A stretch of DNA of 64,000 bases from Trachythela sp. YZ-2020 (lineage: Eukaryota; Cnidaria; Anthozoa; Malacalcyonacea; Clavulariidae), in contig JADLSH010000073.1 of NCBI GenBank assembly GCA_016169945.1, positions 1,984,001 through 2,048,000 on the forward strand. The letters are read 5' to 3'. Below the pieces are notes generated by a model that saw only the letters and a list, made by a program, of their open reading frames with translations, was not told the origin of the DNA and made no database searches. Made by a program: the position numbers and the translations under genes. The stretch's first letter is position 1; the number at the start of each line of letters is the position of its first letter. Positions 21,670-32,449 of the stretch are shown in pieces.

Positions 21670-22359
21670 ATGGGTTCTTATCAGTGTGATCGGTGTCTAA
21701 CACGGTTTTCATCTAATTATAATGTCAGGCGGCATAAAGCGAACCACTGCACGTATGCCCATAGTTTTGACGAAGGCTCCGTGATGGAATACGAAGATAA
21801 GCCAGTATATGATAAAGTGATCACAGATGATGAAATTCCCCGAAAGAAATCCCGTTATATAGAATCGGATGAGGATGATGAAAGTAGTGAGAATGCCGAG
21901 ACAGATGATGATGAAAACAGTGAGAATGCAGAGACAGGTGATGATGAAAACAGTGAGAGTTCCAAAGATGATGGTGAAATAAAGGAAGAGATTGATCCTT
22001 GGGCAACCATGATTGACGATGCAAAAGTGACGGTTGGGCCAGAATATGATGAACTGTTGAAAACGTTCCAAATGGATGGGCAAGAAGAAAGTGTAGCTAA
22101 GCAGAAAGCCTTTGAAAAAATTCTCCCTGAACTTCAGAAAGAATTCGCTGGCCTTTACCTGGATAATTTACGTTGGATAAAAGCACTTAAAAAGGATCCT
22201 GTGCATAGAAAGAACATGGAAACGAAGGAGGCATTTGTGAACGAAGACTCGTTTGATCCTGATGAAGCTTTATCTGCAGCGGTTGACAAAAGAAAGTTTC
22301 TGTTGAAACAGCTTTTAGAAGATCAAGGACGTTTCTCAGATAGTGATGATGATCAATGA
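21670..22359 (+). CDS. element 1 cargo: C2H2 finger, acidic 229-aa protein
   Basis: An intact single-exon frame starting at the first ATG after a TATA box and followed by AATAAA at 22381. Residues 5-26 form one C2H2 zinc finger (CDRCLTRFSSNYNVRRHKANH, Cys-x2-Cys-x12-His-x3-His, shown without its last residues). Residues about 60-115 are strongly acidic with an imperfect repeat (SENAETDDDEN, SENAETGDDEN, SES). The C-terminal 100 residues are a charged helical domain rich in Lys and Glu, with LKKDPVHRK and a DSDDDQ tail. The composition suggests a nuclear DNA-binding or transcriptional protein. I do not recognise the family. It is one of the few undamaged genes in the window, which argues for recent activity or selection. 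Confidence 0.8.
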   Translation: MGSYQCDRCLTRFSSNYNVRRHKANHCTYAHSFDEGSVMEYEDKPVYDKVITDDEIPRKKSRYIESDEDDESSENAETDDDENSENAETGDDENSESSKDDGEIKEEIDPWATMIDDAKVTVGPEYDELLKTFQMDGQEESVAKQKAFEKILPELQKEFAGLYLDNLRWIKALKKDPVHRKNMETKEAFVNEDSFDPDEALSAAVDKRKFLLKQLLEDQGRFSDSDDDQ

Positions 22360-22379
22360 ATCGATGTAGTGCTTATGTG

Positions 22380-22390
22380 AAATAAAATGT
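22380..22390 (+). terminator. poly(A) signal of element 1 cargo gene
   Basis: AATAAAATG about 20 bp past the stop codon. The mirror copy serves the truncated gene near 19798 on the minus strand. Confidence 0.6.
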
Positions 22391-23892
22391 ATCAAAATTG
22401 TATTGTGTATTGTTTCATCTTTTAAGCAATAATTAGTCCTTGTAGAAATGTACACCAGAATTAAGCCGTACCGTACCTTCTATCGGGCCTGATTGGGCCT
22501 TAATGCGAAGGATGCGAAGCAAAATGCGAAGGCGCATAGGGCCACAAAGGCCTTAATACGAAGAGGCATGAACAGAATGCGAACTTAAGACTAAGTGCCA
22601 GCTAGGCTGAGATATTCCGAGCCATCGGGCCACGAAGGGCCTTAATGCGAAGACGCATGAGAAAAAATGCGAACTAAATGCGAAGACGCATGAGAAAAAT
22701 GCGAATTAAATGCGAAGACGCATGAGCAAAATGCGAAGGCGCATAGGGCCACAAAGGTCTTAATGCGACGACGCATGAGAAAAATGCGAACTTAAGACTA
22801 GGTGCCAGCTAGGCTGAGATATTCCGAGCCATCGGGCCACGAAGGGCCTTAATGCGAAGACGCATGAGAAAAATGCGAATTAAATGCGAAGACGCATGAG
22901 CAAAATGCGAAGGCGCATAGGGCCACAAAGGTCTTAATGCGAAGACGCATGAGAAAAATGCGAACTAAATGCGAAGACGCATGAGAAAAATGCAAACTAA
23001 ATGCGAAGACGCATGAGCAAAATACGAAGACGCATGACCAAAATAACCCCCAGGGAACCCCTACAGAACCCTACAGAAGCCCGAGAGAACCCCTGCAGAA
23101 CCCCGAAATGTTTACATCTACCGAACCGAGTTTTATCTTTTTATTTTACTTCCTTTCCTGCCTGTTTGGCCTGTTTGGCTTGTTTTGCCTGTTTGGCCTT
23201 TTTGGCTTGTTTGGCCATCGACCTCACATCGACCTCACATCGACCTCACATCGACCCTCGCATAGAAAACAGTGTAAAAGCTGGACAATATGCTTAATAA
23301 CTGTATATTTGTGTAAATAATTGTTATACCTAAAGGAATACATTGTTTAAAACGTTAATCTTTGTCTGTGTTAATTTATGCATGCATCCAAACGTCACTA
23401 ATTACTCATATTTTGGAGAGCTCCACAGAAGCTCCACAGAAGTTTTACAGAAGCTTCGCAGAATCTCCACAGAAGCTTTACAGAAGCTTCACAGAAGCTT
23501 TACAGAAGCTCCACAGAAGCTTTACAGAAGCTCCACAGAAGCTTTACAGAAGCTTTACAGAAGCTTTAGAGAATTTCCAGACATACGCGCGTACGCACGC
23601 CCCCGTGCGCACACCCCTTAAAAACCAATGTTTATAGTCTCGTACAATGCGTTCGTACAACAAAAAGTGTTTTAAGTTCATTTACTGTCTACCACGACCA
23701 AGAAAGTTTACATAAATTAACAGACGTATAGGTATTTACCTTTAAAATCAGGTCTTTTAAAATTCAAAGCAGTCCAGTAAAGTTTTCTCTGTGAACAATA
23801 TATCAAAGCCAGTGTTTTCACAAGAAATATATCCAACAATGTTCTCTCTGTGAAAGCCGTGAACAATATACCGAGTAGCATCTATATCCTCA

Positions 23893-24080
23893 ATTTATAC
23901 TCCCAGATTATCTGTACGTTACGCAACGCTTTATGTTACGCAACGCTTTATGTTACGCAACGCTATTAATATTTAAACGTTACGCAACGTTTTATGTTAC
24001 GCAACGCTATTAATATTTAAACGTTACGCAACGCTTTATGTTACGCAACGCTTTATGTTACGCAACGCTTTACGTTACGT
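23893..24080 (-). promoter_or_regulatory. inward TATA promoter and GTTGCGTAAC cluster, right arm
   Basis: Reverse complement of the left-arm promoter: TATA word at 23893-23899 with seven or more GTTGCGTAAC-type sites at 23915-24080, two spacer types (ATAAAGC and TTTAAATATTAATA). It points toward the centre, opposite to the cargo gene. Confidence 0.5.
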
Positions 24081-24289
24081 CACCTCATTATTATTCATAC
24101 TTCCAGGCGTATGAATACTAATACTCGGTTCACCTCCAGGTTGCACGACCTCTAGGTTACGCAACCTCAGAGGGTACGTCACTTTCCAATATGGCGGCTT
24201 GCATACTAATTACTACCATGTGCACGCGACGCCATTTTGAATATTTAATTTTCCGCTGGATAGACAGGATAAGCTACTGACTTGCACTA

Positions 24290-24421
24290 AAGGCTAGTTC
24301 TCATATGTCGCTGATGGTCGGCGATCTATTGTATTCTCGGCCGACAGACAAAGCATTATACACACCAATGACCAACGACAATGGACATCGCCGATTCTTG
24401 CGACATATGAGAACTAGCCTT
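24290..24421. mobile_element. 132-bp MITE with 22-bp TIRs
   Basis: Ends AAGGCTAGTTCTCATATGTC and its reverse complement, with partly complementary GGTCGGCGAT/ATCGCCGATT inside. A TA dinucleotide flanks both ends if one base of the right TIR is excluded, which would fit a Tc1/mariner-type target. It begins 5 bp outside the right TSD of element 1. Confidence 0.75.
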
Positions 24422-24772
24422 ATGGGGTCACGCGACCTTAATCTGCTTAAAATAGTAGGTATGGATTTATAATACTAGATAAAGTATACTGAGTTGTGTT
24501 CTATTTCAATTCCGAAATTTTGGGTTTTAAAACTCATATTGATTAAGACAAAATGGCAATGTTCTAACTTGTCACGTGACTAATATAGAAGTTTTAAGCA
24601 TGTGCGAAATCATTTACATTTACATGATTAAAGACGGAATAATCCTATCAAGATATCACGTCAACTACTAATAAAAGTTCATATTAAAAAGTAGAACCAA
24701 GTATAATATATAGTGAATATATAGAATAGAATATTTTCAACTACGGTTCAATTACGGTAGGCTATTTTCTCC

Positions 24773-24860
24773 GAGCCGGCCCGAAGCGCCGTCGGAGAGT
24801 ATTAATTCCGTTCGGATATTTACACCCCGGTATGTGACAACATAGCGGAATGCAAAGTTG
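24773..24860. repeat. dispersed repeat copy 2
   Basis: CGCCGTCGGAGAGTATTAAT, TCGGATATTTACACCCCGGT and CATAGCGGAATGCAAAGTTG match the copy at 17868 with about 20 percent difference by eye. 24862-25140 holds nothing I recognise. Confidence 0.65.
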
Positions 24861-25144
24861 TCCGCCATTATGCAATTGACGGTTTTCTACGTTATGCGCA
24901 TGCACGAGTTGAGGCCGAGAGAAAACTGGTAACTAGAAAACTCATGATTGGCTGAGAAAAAAATATTTTTATCTATGCGTCAGAAACTTAACTGCCATTT
25001 TGCAAACTTTTTAAAAAATTAAAATAAACCGACAAGCAAAGTCCCTAAAACGAGATAAATGAAAATTATTTAGAGGATTTCACATGTTAAAATTAACAGC
25101 AGGAAAAAGAAATGTCAAAAGGTTGAAGAAAGATAAGATTTTCG

Positions 25145-25600
25145 AGTTTTAAAACGATTCCTGCCAGATGGTCTAAGGTTTCATTTTTCCCAACTGCACC
25201 TGGCTATGCCTAAAAAATGTACATAAATTTCAGTTCTAATATTCCATCCACAAACACCATGAACTATTATTCCCACCGAACGAGATGCCGAGAAAAATCT
25301 TAGTATTTACCCATATACCATATACTGGCATCCCTCCCATATATTTATGCACGAACTTGCGGTTAATGTTGAGCAACTGGATTCTGTAGCTAAGTTGCTT
25401 AGAGCACTGCACCGGAATCGCAGTGCCGCGGGTTTGAATCCTGCCAGAGTGCTTAAGGTTGCATTTTTCGCAACTGCTCCTGGCTAGGTCTAAAAATGTA
25501 TATAAATTTTCGTTCGAATATTCCATCCAGAAACACCATCAACTATTTATTATTCCCATCGAACGAGATGTCGAGAAAAATCTTAGTATTTTCAAAAACG
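25145..25600 (-). repeat. tandemly duplicated LINE 3' end with an antisense tRNA-like block
   Basis: Two copies about 278 bp apart (25158-25310 and 25438-25590) share CGAGATGYCGAGAAAAATCT, ATTCCATCCA and CAACTGCWCCTGGCTA. Between them, on the plus strand, GCTTAGAGCACTG and GGGTTTGAATCC look like A and B boxes of a tRNA-derived promoter, suggesting a SINE joined to the LINE tail. Confidence 0.6.
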
Positions 25601-27330
25601 TCAACAGATTTGGTAGTAACAGTATCTGATGGAAGTTTATTCCACTCACTAATTGTGCTAGGAAAAAAAGAATATTTAAAAATATTTATTCTTGCTCAGG
25701 GGATTCTAAATTTAAACTGGCGACTACCCCGTGTTCTCATCTCATTATTTCGGATTAAATATTCTCCCCAGTTGCCACCTAGATAACCATGGCACATCTT
25801 AAACATAGTGACAAGTTTTGCTCGTTTTCTCATATTTTCGAGGGTGTCCCGATTCAAACTTTGTAGCATATTTGACATGCTTGTTGTTTGGTCATACTGT
25901 CCACGACATAAACGGACTGCCTTTCTTTGAACTCTTTCAATCGCTTCTATATCTTTCTTGAGATATGGATCCCATGCGGTACAGGCATATCAAAGTTTTG
26001 GTCTCACAAGAGTCGTATACGCAATTTCCTTCACATTTTGTTGGCAATTTCAAAGTTTGCGTTTGATCACTTACTCAGTTTGCTTTAGATGTGATGTTTA
26101 TAGTAAGGGGTGACCATTTAATTTTGTGATCAAGAGTGACTCCAATATATGAATGCGATTCAACTTCTTCCAATACTTCACCACAGAACACATATTGACG
26201 CCTAGGTGGTGGGCTTGGCTTGGTCGTAATTCATATAATTTTACATTTCGTTGGGTTAAATTCCATTTGCTACTTTTGTTGCTAAATTTCTAGATGATAC
26301 AGGTCATCTTGAAGGTCGATGGTGTGTTCTACGCTTGTGATTGTAGCGTACTGCAGCGTATCATCAGCAAATAATCACACAGAAGAACCAAGATCATCGG
26401 GAAGATCATTTACATAGAGCAAGAACAGCAATGGGCAAAACACTGTTCCTTGAGGGACACAGAAATTTGTATATACGCAAGAAGTAGACACCCCCTCGTA
26501 AACCACTGACTACGTACGTCCTATTAGAAACGATTCAAACCAAGGAAGCAGCGAGTCATGTATAACATTTATCAAAAGCCATTGAAAAATCAAGAATTGC
26601 TGCATGGATTATTTTATTGGCTTGAATGATACTTGCTATGTCATGAAAAGTACATATGAGTTGTGTTTTAGTTGATCGTTTTGCTCTAAATCCACGCTGA
26701 TAATCAGTGAGGACCTCGCATTTGGGAAGATGCTGCACAACCTGGCTATGGATAATGTGCTCAAGCACTTTGGATGCAATGCAGGTGAGCGATATGGACC
26801 TAAAATTGGATGGATCCGATCTTTTCTCTTTCTTATGAATTGCACATACGTTAGCTTTCCTCCATTCACTCGGTTTGGTTTCATTATTGATTGATTGTTG
26901 GTATATATTGCTACGAATTCTCTTTAGGAACCAAGGCGGAATTCTATCTGGACAATATGCTTTGTCAGACTTCAACATACTTAATTGTTTCACGTCCCGA
27001 CACCTATGGTTGAAATAATTTTTTCTTCAATTGGTGCTATTGGATTTCCCTTAACATCTGGAATCATATTTGTTTCTTCTGTGCTAAAGACACTAGCAAA
27101 CTGATTATTTAGCACATCAGCCTTTGATAAGTGCTGAGATATCACATGATTGTCGACTGTAAAATCTGGTATTTCAGTACCTTCATTTTCCAACTTTTTA
27201 ATATGAGACCAGAAAGCCTTGGGGTTTTCTTCGATAGAGTTACCCAAGAAATCAGAAAAATAATTATTCCTCGAGTTTTTCAAGTTCCGATGTAATTGTT
27301 TCTTTGCAGCTGTGACGATACGCTTAAATT
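25540..27330 (-). pseudogene. 5'-truncated LINE, linker, RT and C-terminus
   Basis: Minus-strand pieces in order: pre-RT linker (KAFWSHIKKLENEG, 27260-26990), RT fingers and motif A (PDRIPPWFLK, RPISLT-like FRSISLTCIASKVLEH, TDYQRGFRAKRST, AAILDFSMAFDK, 26993-26556), then frameshifted palm and C-terminus to KRKARL-like MRKRAKLVTMFKM (about 25830) and the tail SEWNKLPS-like segment near 25630. At least three frame breaks. It belongs to the Jockey/CR1-like group. Its 3' end runs into the tandem tail described separately. Confidence 0.8.
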
Positions 27331-27518
27331 AATTCTGTGACATTACGCTCGATTGGGTTACATTGGTGCAAATATTGTAATTTGTATAGTTTGTATATAA
27401 AAAGGCTGCATGTTGTTGAAATAAATATAGTTAATGGAATAATGGATACTCATTTAACGAACGACGAGAATACAGAAAATATAAACTCGTACTTGCTCAT
27501 GTACAGCAAGTTGAAATA

Positions 27519-28580
27519 TTGATCGAACAAAAGGAATTACAACAGCAGTTATTCGAGCGACAGTCTAAAATAGCCAGTAAGTTTGATCTGAAAGTAAACG
27601 TGGTATTACAACGGCAATCGCGTATCGAAGAACGGTTAGTTGATCGTTTTGTCGTGCTACACGAAAGAATGTCGGAGATCGAGAAGCGTGCGGTGCACTG
27701 GGATTCTCAAGGAGCGATTAATCAAAGTTAATGTCCAATTGGTTAAAAACATGTATGCAACCCTAAGAAAGGAACTAATCGAGGATATAAAACGCTAGGT
27801 CAAAGCAACAAAAATTCAGCAATGCTTTACGATGGCAAAACGTCATGGGAGTCGTATTTAGCTCAATTCAACATGATAGCTGATAGCTCAATTCAACACA
27901 AGAGCAACAGATCTTGCCCTAAACGTTCCTGCGAATCTGCCGTTTTGGTACAGCTCGTCGTAAAGAAATGACAAGAGCGCAATTTAGAAACAAAGTTAAA
28001 CAGAAATATGAGAATCTGCCTGCGTTGGCGGAGGAGATCGAACGTTTCGCCCGATTGTCCTACCCTGACGCACCATCCAGCACTGTGGACATGACAGTAT
28101 ATGAGATTGCGTTTGAAGCAAGAACGACGACCAGAACAGATGACCAGAACCTCAGTACGCCCTTGTTGAAGCGTCCAGAAAAAACGCCGCACGGAGTTCT
28201 CCTCGGTCCTATGAAGGCTGCTGGAAATGTGGTGCACTTGATCATTTACAGAGAAGTTGTACACAATTTGAGGTTCCTAAATCAAGTTCCCCATCCACGT
28301 CCAACGGAAAAACCCTTGGAGACCAAATCACGTTAGAACGAAAAGCACAGAATTCGGCGGGAAACGCCTCGTAGCTGGGTCTGCGGGGCAAGAATTGGCT
28401 ACGTCTAAAGACAAAGCCCCCACAGTATGTGTTAAAAACAGGGAGAGTTAAGGCTATGGCGAACAGTATTACTGTTGCTCTAGAATTTGAAAGAGTTGCT
28501 TGTCAGATGGTTGTGGACACTGCGTCAAACATTACCATTGTTCGTCCCGATATTTTGGAGAAAGCGAAGAAAGTTGATTG
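27519..28580 (+). pseudogene. Ty3/gypsy gag and protease remnant
   Basis: A coiled-coil-like N-terminal frame (27519-27731), then YDGKTSWESYLAQFNMIAD (about 27830), a capsid signature of gypsy gag, a single zinc knuckle CWKCGALDHLQRSC (about 28220), and protease VDTASNITIVRPDILE (about 28510), in which the active-site D-T-G has become D-T-A. Several frameshifts. The protease is cut at 28575 by a LINE tail and resumes beyond 29240. Confidence 0.75.
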
Positions 28581-28636
28581 ATTGATTTTGATTGATTGAT
28601 TGATTTTGATTGATTGATTGATTGATTTATTAAATT
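28573..28636. repeat. (ATTG)n microsatellite, LINE 3' tail
   Basis: GATTGATTGATTTTGATTG repeats; on the minus strand this is (CAAT)n, directly following the 3' UTR of the LINE fragment at 28640-29240. Short microsatellite tails instead of poly(A) are usual for CR1/L2-like LINEs. Confidence 0.8.
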
Positions 28637-28639
28637 AAG

Positions 28640-29240
28640 ATCACATGGCAGTAGGAACTGAATTGCGTGACTTATTACATAGGTAATTTACTCTAAGATC
28701 TTAAAGGTTCTACTAATCTTAAAATACCCATAAATTATTTTGTTTACAAAATTTCCTTATAAAAAAACGTTTAAAAGTTTCGTCAACTTAAAATGTAAAT
28801 TTCTTATTTAATTGATTATATGCCTTGCTACCAGCAATTATAAATGAGTTAGAAAAACGTTTAGTTTTAGTTCTTGGCACTACTAAGGGGTATTGTACCC
28901 GCAGGTCATAAGTTTTAGATTCGTGTATTTCCCGTAGCAGGTGTTTCAGCTTGCTATAGGGACTTTCCTTTATGGTCTGGAATAATTTGTTAGTGAGGGC
29001 TTCGTGATGATCGTCAATGGATTGTATGTTAGCTAACTCCAGGGCGGTAGAGTACGGAAAACCTGGAAAGATACACCTCAACGCTCTTTTCTGGATGCGC
29101 TCTAAGTTTTCTCTTAGATATGTTGGAAGAGCAAAATGAAAAACAGGACAGGCGTAATCCAATGTTGAGCGTATGCATGCACAATAGTATTGCACTATTT
29201 CAGCGGTATCTACCCCGGAACGTTGAAAGGCACCCTTCAT
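28640..29240 (-). pseudogene. LINE 3' fragment (RT C-terminus) nested in gypsy protease
   Basis: The 150-codon frame encodes the post-palm region: STLDYACPVFHFALPTYL, LERIQKRALRCIFPG and a C-terminal tail ending KAYNQLNKKFTF. 5'-truncated at the palm. It separates two halves of one gypsy protease, so it inserted after that gypsy copy. Confidence 0.85.
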
Positions 29241-29820
29241 GATTGGTGATCATGAAGCTGTGCATGATGTTTGGATTGCCGTGTATCTTGAGACTAGATT
29301 TCTGGGTTGCTAATGACTGTCATATTAGTGTGGACGGTGCGTATATCAGTATTCCAATCAAGATCCGTTAAGTAGCTCTACCGAGTCGGGAGAAGCATTG
29401 CAATTTCGAAGAGTAATTTTAGATGAGAAGGTAGTAGTGCCAACCCGAAGCGATGCAATCATTGCTGAGAGATTGGATGCAGCTGCACCCAAATTGTGGG
29501 ACACCGTAGGACTAGTTCGAGGAACTTTACAGTATTTGATAGTAGCTAGGACATTAGTAGACCTGTAGTACAGTTCAATGTTCTTCCTGTTCGTGTCTTC
29601 AACCCAACAGACCAATATCAGAGTATTAAAGCTGGAACTTGTGTAGCGAGCTGCGAACCCATTGTTTACGTAACGAGCGTGGAACAAGCTGAAACGTTAA
29701 ATAGGAAATTGTTCCCAGCAAAATCTGGGGTTCCTGCCCACCTCCAAGATCTGTACGAGAGAAGTAAAAGAGGGCTTAAGAGGCTGTCTCCGTAAAAACC
29801 TCCTGGTCAATATGTGGCTC
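29241..29820 (+). pseudogene. Ty3/gypsy protease end and PR-RT linker
   Basis: Continuation of the 27.5-28.6 kb gypsy copy. Fragments VHDVWIA (protease flap end), VVPTRSDAIIAERLDAA, LIVARTLVD, FNPTDQYQSIKAGTCVASCE and VPAHLQDLYERSKRGL are the usual linker between protease and reverse transcriptase. The RT itself is absent after 29820. Frameshifts and stops throughout. Confidence 0.7.
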
Positions 29821-30579
29821 AAAAATAGGTTGCTCTCATACTCTCGTGTTTTGAAGGTCTATCCTTGGGAACAACTAAAATCGATTTCATTTGACTCAAA
29901 TTTCTGTTAAATTATTTTTGGGGGCGATTGATGTTCGATCGGCTGGTGACCAACTTCAACTCCGAATGAGGCAAAATATCGACACATTTTCACAGCTATT
30001 TTTTTAAAGCAAATTCATACCTAAATTTTAATATTTTTGCACAGAAATATGGACTTATCCTTCTACTTTCGTTGGTGATATGACTACACGGAATGAAGCT
30101 TGATTATGTAAATATATGTCGTTCATCATTATTCTTTGGCTTTGCGCTTGGAAAAAGTTGTTTGAGTAGAGTTTGACTTCAAGGATAGAGCATTCAATGC
30201 CAGTCGGCTTCTGCGCGCATCACTGCCATTAGAGGCCTGATCAGTCACATACGAACTTCGCTTTGTTCGCTTTGTTTACCTCCTGTAAATAAGATGTCTA
30301 TGTGTCTTGGGGGTTTATTGACAATGTTCAATCAAATTAGAAAACTCAGAATTAGTCATAATACAGAGTTTTCATCTGTTTGTTCACGTTAAACTATTAA
30401 AGTTTGGTTAGAATGTACTATTTAAATCTCGGGGGAAACCCCTGCCCGAAAGAAATGTACTCGCTGTGCGTAAACATGTCAATCAACACGGTGAAATGTT
30501 TCGTTGCTCTCTTCTTAGTATTGCACCAGGTTTTTTTGTCTACAATATTGTTTTTTTCTGTACTCATTCATCTGGTGTT

Positions 30580-30757
30580 CACTACTACTCTACTCTACTA
30601 CTACTACTCTACTACTACTACTACTACTACTCTACTACTACTACTACCACTACCGCTACCGCTACCGCTACCGCTACCGCTACCGCTACCGCTACCGCTA
30701 CCGCTACCGCTACCGCTACCGCTACCGCTACTGCTACTGCTACTGCTACTGCTACTG
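30580..30757. repeat. (CTA)n and (CCGCTA)n microsatellite
   Basis: CTACTA units pass into about fifteen CCGCTA hexamers, then CTGCTA. Long Leu-Pro or Thr-Ala frames across it are artefacts. It sits just upstream of the LINE ORF. Confidence 0.95.
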
Positions 30758-30761
30758 CCTA

Positions 30762-31130
30762 TTGCGAAGGACTTGTACCAGTGTGGGATATAGTGATACT
30801 GGTGCTTATTATACTGAAGAGCCTATGCGTTTTGCCTGTATTTTGACTTTCTATTTTCAGAGCGAAACTGTGGTTTGTGTTAATCTGTTTGTCTTGTGTA
30901 GTCAACCACGACGAAGGCATGCATGTTTATATGGAAGTATATTGTACAAAAAGAGATCCTACAGCAGATTTTCTTATTATTCAAACTCAAGCGCTACATT
31001 CAACATTCTCTTTATCAGTGGTGATGTAGAACTTAACCCCGGTCCTGTTTCAACTGCACAAGGATGTCCTAACATGCGAAGACAAATTATTCCTGTGATT
31101 TCTGGGACCCGGTCAACTGAGTTTTGTATG
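30762..31130 (+). pseudogene. LINE ORF N-terminus with GDVELNPGP
   Basis: The frame contains FNILFISGDVELNPGP with the core at 31020-31046. D-V-E-x-N-P-G-P is the 2A-like ribosome-skipping consensus: translation is thought to release the chain after Gly and resume at Pro. 2A-like sequences are known near the N-terminus of ORF2 in some non-LTR retrotransposons of invertebrates. About 28 codons later the frame is broken and the endonuclease continues in another frame. The true start is uncertain because a microsatellite lies just upstream. Confidence 0.75.
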
Positions 31131-32449
31131 CATACTCGGCTTTGCCATTATTCAAATCTGGTTCATATCCATTAGCTGCATCTGATATTGTTTATAACAA
31201 TAGAGTGAACTTGATGAAGTGTTGTGTGCTGAATACCCAGTCATTAAGAAACAAAGGTACTGAGTTTGTTGACTATATTTGCGAGTCTAAAGTTGATATT
31301 GCAGTTATCACTGAAACATGGCTGAAACCTATGGATTCAGCAGCTAGAATTGATGCTACACCTAGTGGATACCAACTTTTTGATTATCCACGTCCTGACA
31401 GAATGGGTGGGGGAACAGGTATTCTAGTACGGGATGCACTTTGTGTTAAAAAACATAGCGCTGGTATTAAGAACTCGTTTGAGTACTCGCAGTGGATCAT
31501 TACATCCGGCTCATTTCGGCTACGTCTGGTTGTAATATATAGGCCTCCCTACTCATCCAAACACCCGGTTACTATAAATACTTTTATTACAGAATTTGCT
31601 GAATTTTTGGAAACAGTTGTTATGGCAACTGAGCCTCTTGTAATAGCTGGTGACTTCAATATTCATGTTAATGCACACTTAAACACTGACACCATGAGAT
31701 TCATTGACATTCTTCACTCAATGGGTTTGCTGCAACATGTGGACTTTCCCACTCATGTGTCTGGTAATACTCTGGACTTACTTATAACTCGAGAAATAGA
31801 TTCTATATTGTGTCATGAACCTAGACCTTGTCACTACCTTTCCGATCATTGCTCAGTTACATTTGAACTAAACACATCAAAGCCCCAGTTTTCAAGAAAA
31901 GAGATATCATTCCGGAATACGAAAGCTATTGATAGACCTACCTTTATTCAAGATTTGTCTAACTCTAAACTGTGTCAGGAACCTGAATCTGATCCTGATT
32001 CACTAGTTAATTGCTACAACAAAACATTGTCTACTCTTTTGGATCGATATGCTCCTGAGAAGACCAAAACTGTCACGGTTAGACCTAAGGTGCCATGGTA
32101 TACTCAGGAAATTTGCGAAGTCAAGAGGGAACGTAGGCGTCCAGAAAGGAAATGGAGATCTTCTAGGAACCCTGCAGATTTCTGCCTCTTTAAGAAACTA
32201 AAAAATCGGGTTACATACTTACTGAAAGAGGCTAAATCATCATTTCTCTCTTCGTTTATTGAAAAAAATGGAGATGATCAAGGCAAACTTTTCAGAGCAG
32301 TAAAGAAACTATTAGTAAAGAAAGAAACGTTATTGTTCCCAGGCAATAGCGATAAAACACTTTTAGCAAACAACATTGGAAACTACTTTGTGCAGAAGAT
32401 CTCTAGAATTCGTGATGGAACCAGCGTTCAAGAACTTACGTCCTGTTAG
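31124..32449 (+). pseudogene. LINE apurinic endonuclease
   Basis: 441 codons with all main endonuclease motifs: LNTQSLRNK, VITETWLKP, MGGGTGILV, VVIYRPPYSS, VIAGDFNIHV, TLDLLIT and LSDHCSVTF. The C-terminal part is the basic linker towards RT (VPWYTQEICEVKRERRRPER). The frame ends at 32449, about 70 codons before the RT core would be expected to begin in an intact element, so a deletion or frameshift near 32400 joins it to the RT frame. Acts in the nucleus to nick target DNA. Confidence 0.85.

Larger units (their letters stand above)
17965..24278. mobile_element. palindromic element 1 (Polinton-like ends, 6-bp TSD)
   Basis: The element begins AGTAGCTTATCCTGTC and ends with its reverse complement. 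It is flanked by GACTTG on both sides (17959-17964 and 24279-24284). The left 2.16 kb (17965-20129) is an inverted repeat of the right 2.23 kb (22053-24278), including the 3' part of the cargo gene. A third arm copy (20130-21531), in left-arm orientation and lacking the outermost 190 bp, sits between them. Known knowledge: Polinton/Maverick elements make 6-bp TSDs and have AG...CT termini. No polymerase B, integrase, capsid or ATPase gene is present, so any mobility must be in trans. Other superfamilies with 6-7-bp TSDs (for example Dada) are alternatives. Confidence 0.85.

Noticed and set aside
21709..22083. Minus-strand frames opposite the cargo gene
   Set aside because: Shadow of the acidic GAT/GAA-rich region of the plus-strand gene, without promoter or domain.
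17965..24278. LTR retrotransposon or solo LTRs
   Set aside because: The long repeats are inverted, not direct, and the termini are AG...CT rather than TG...CA.
30404..30846. Proline/leucine- or threonine/alanine-rich protein
   Set aside because: The frames are created entirely by CTA and CCGCTA microsatellite units.
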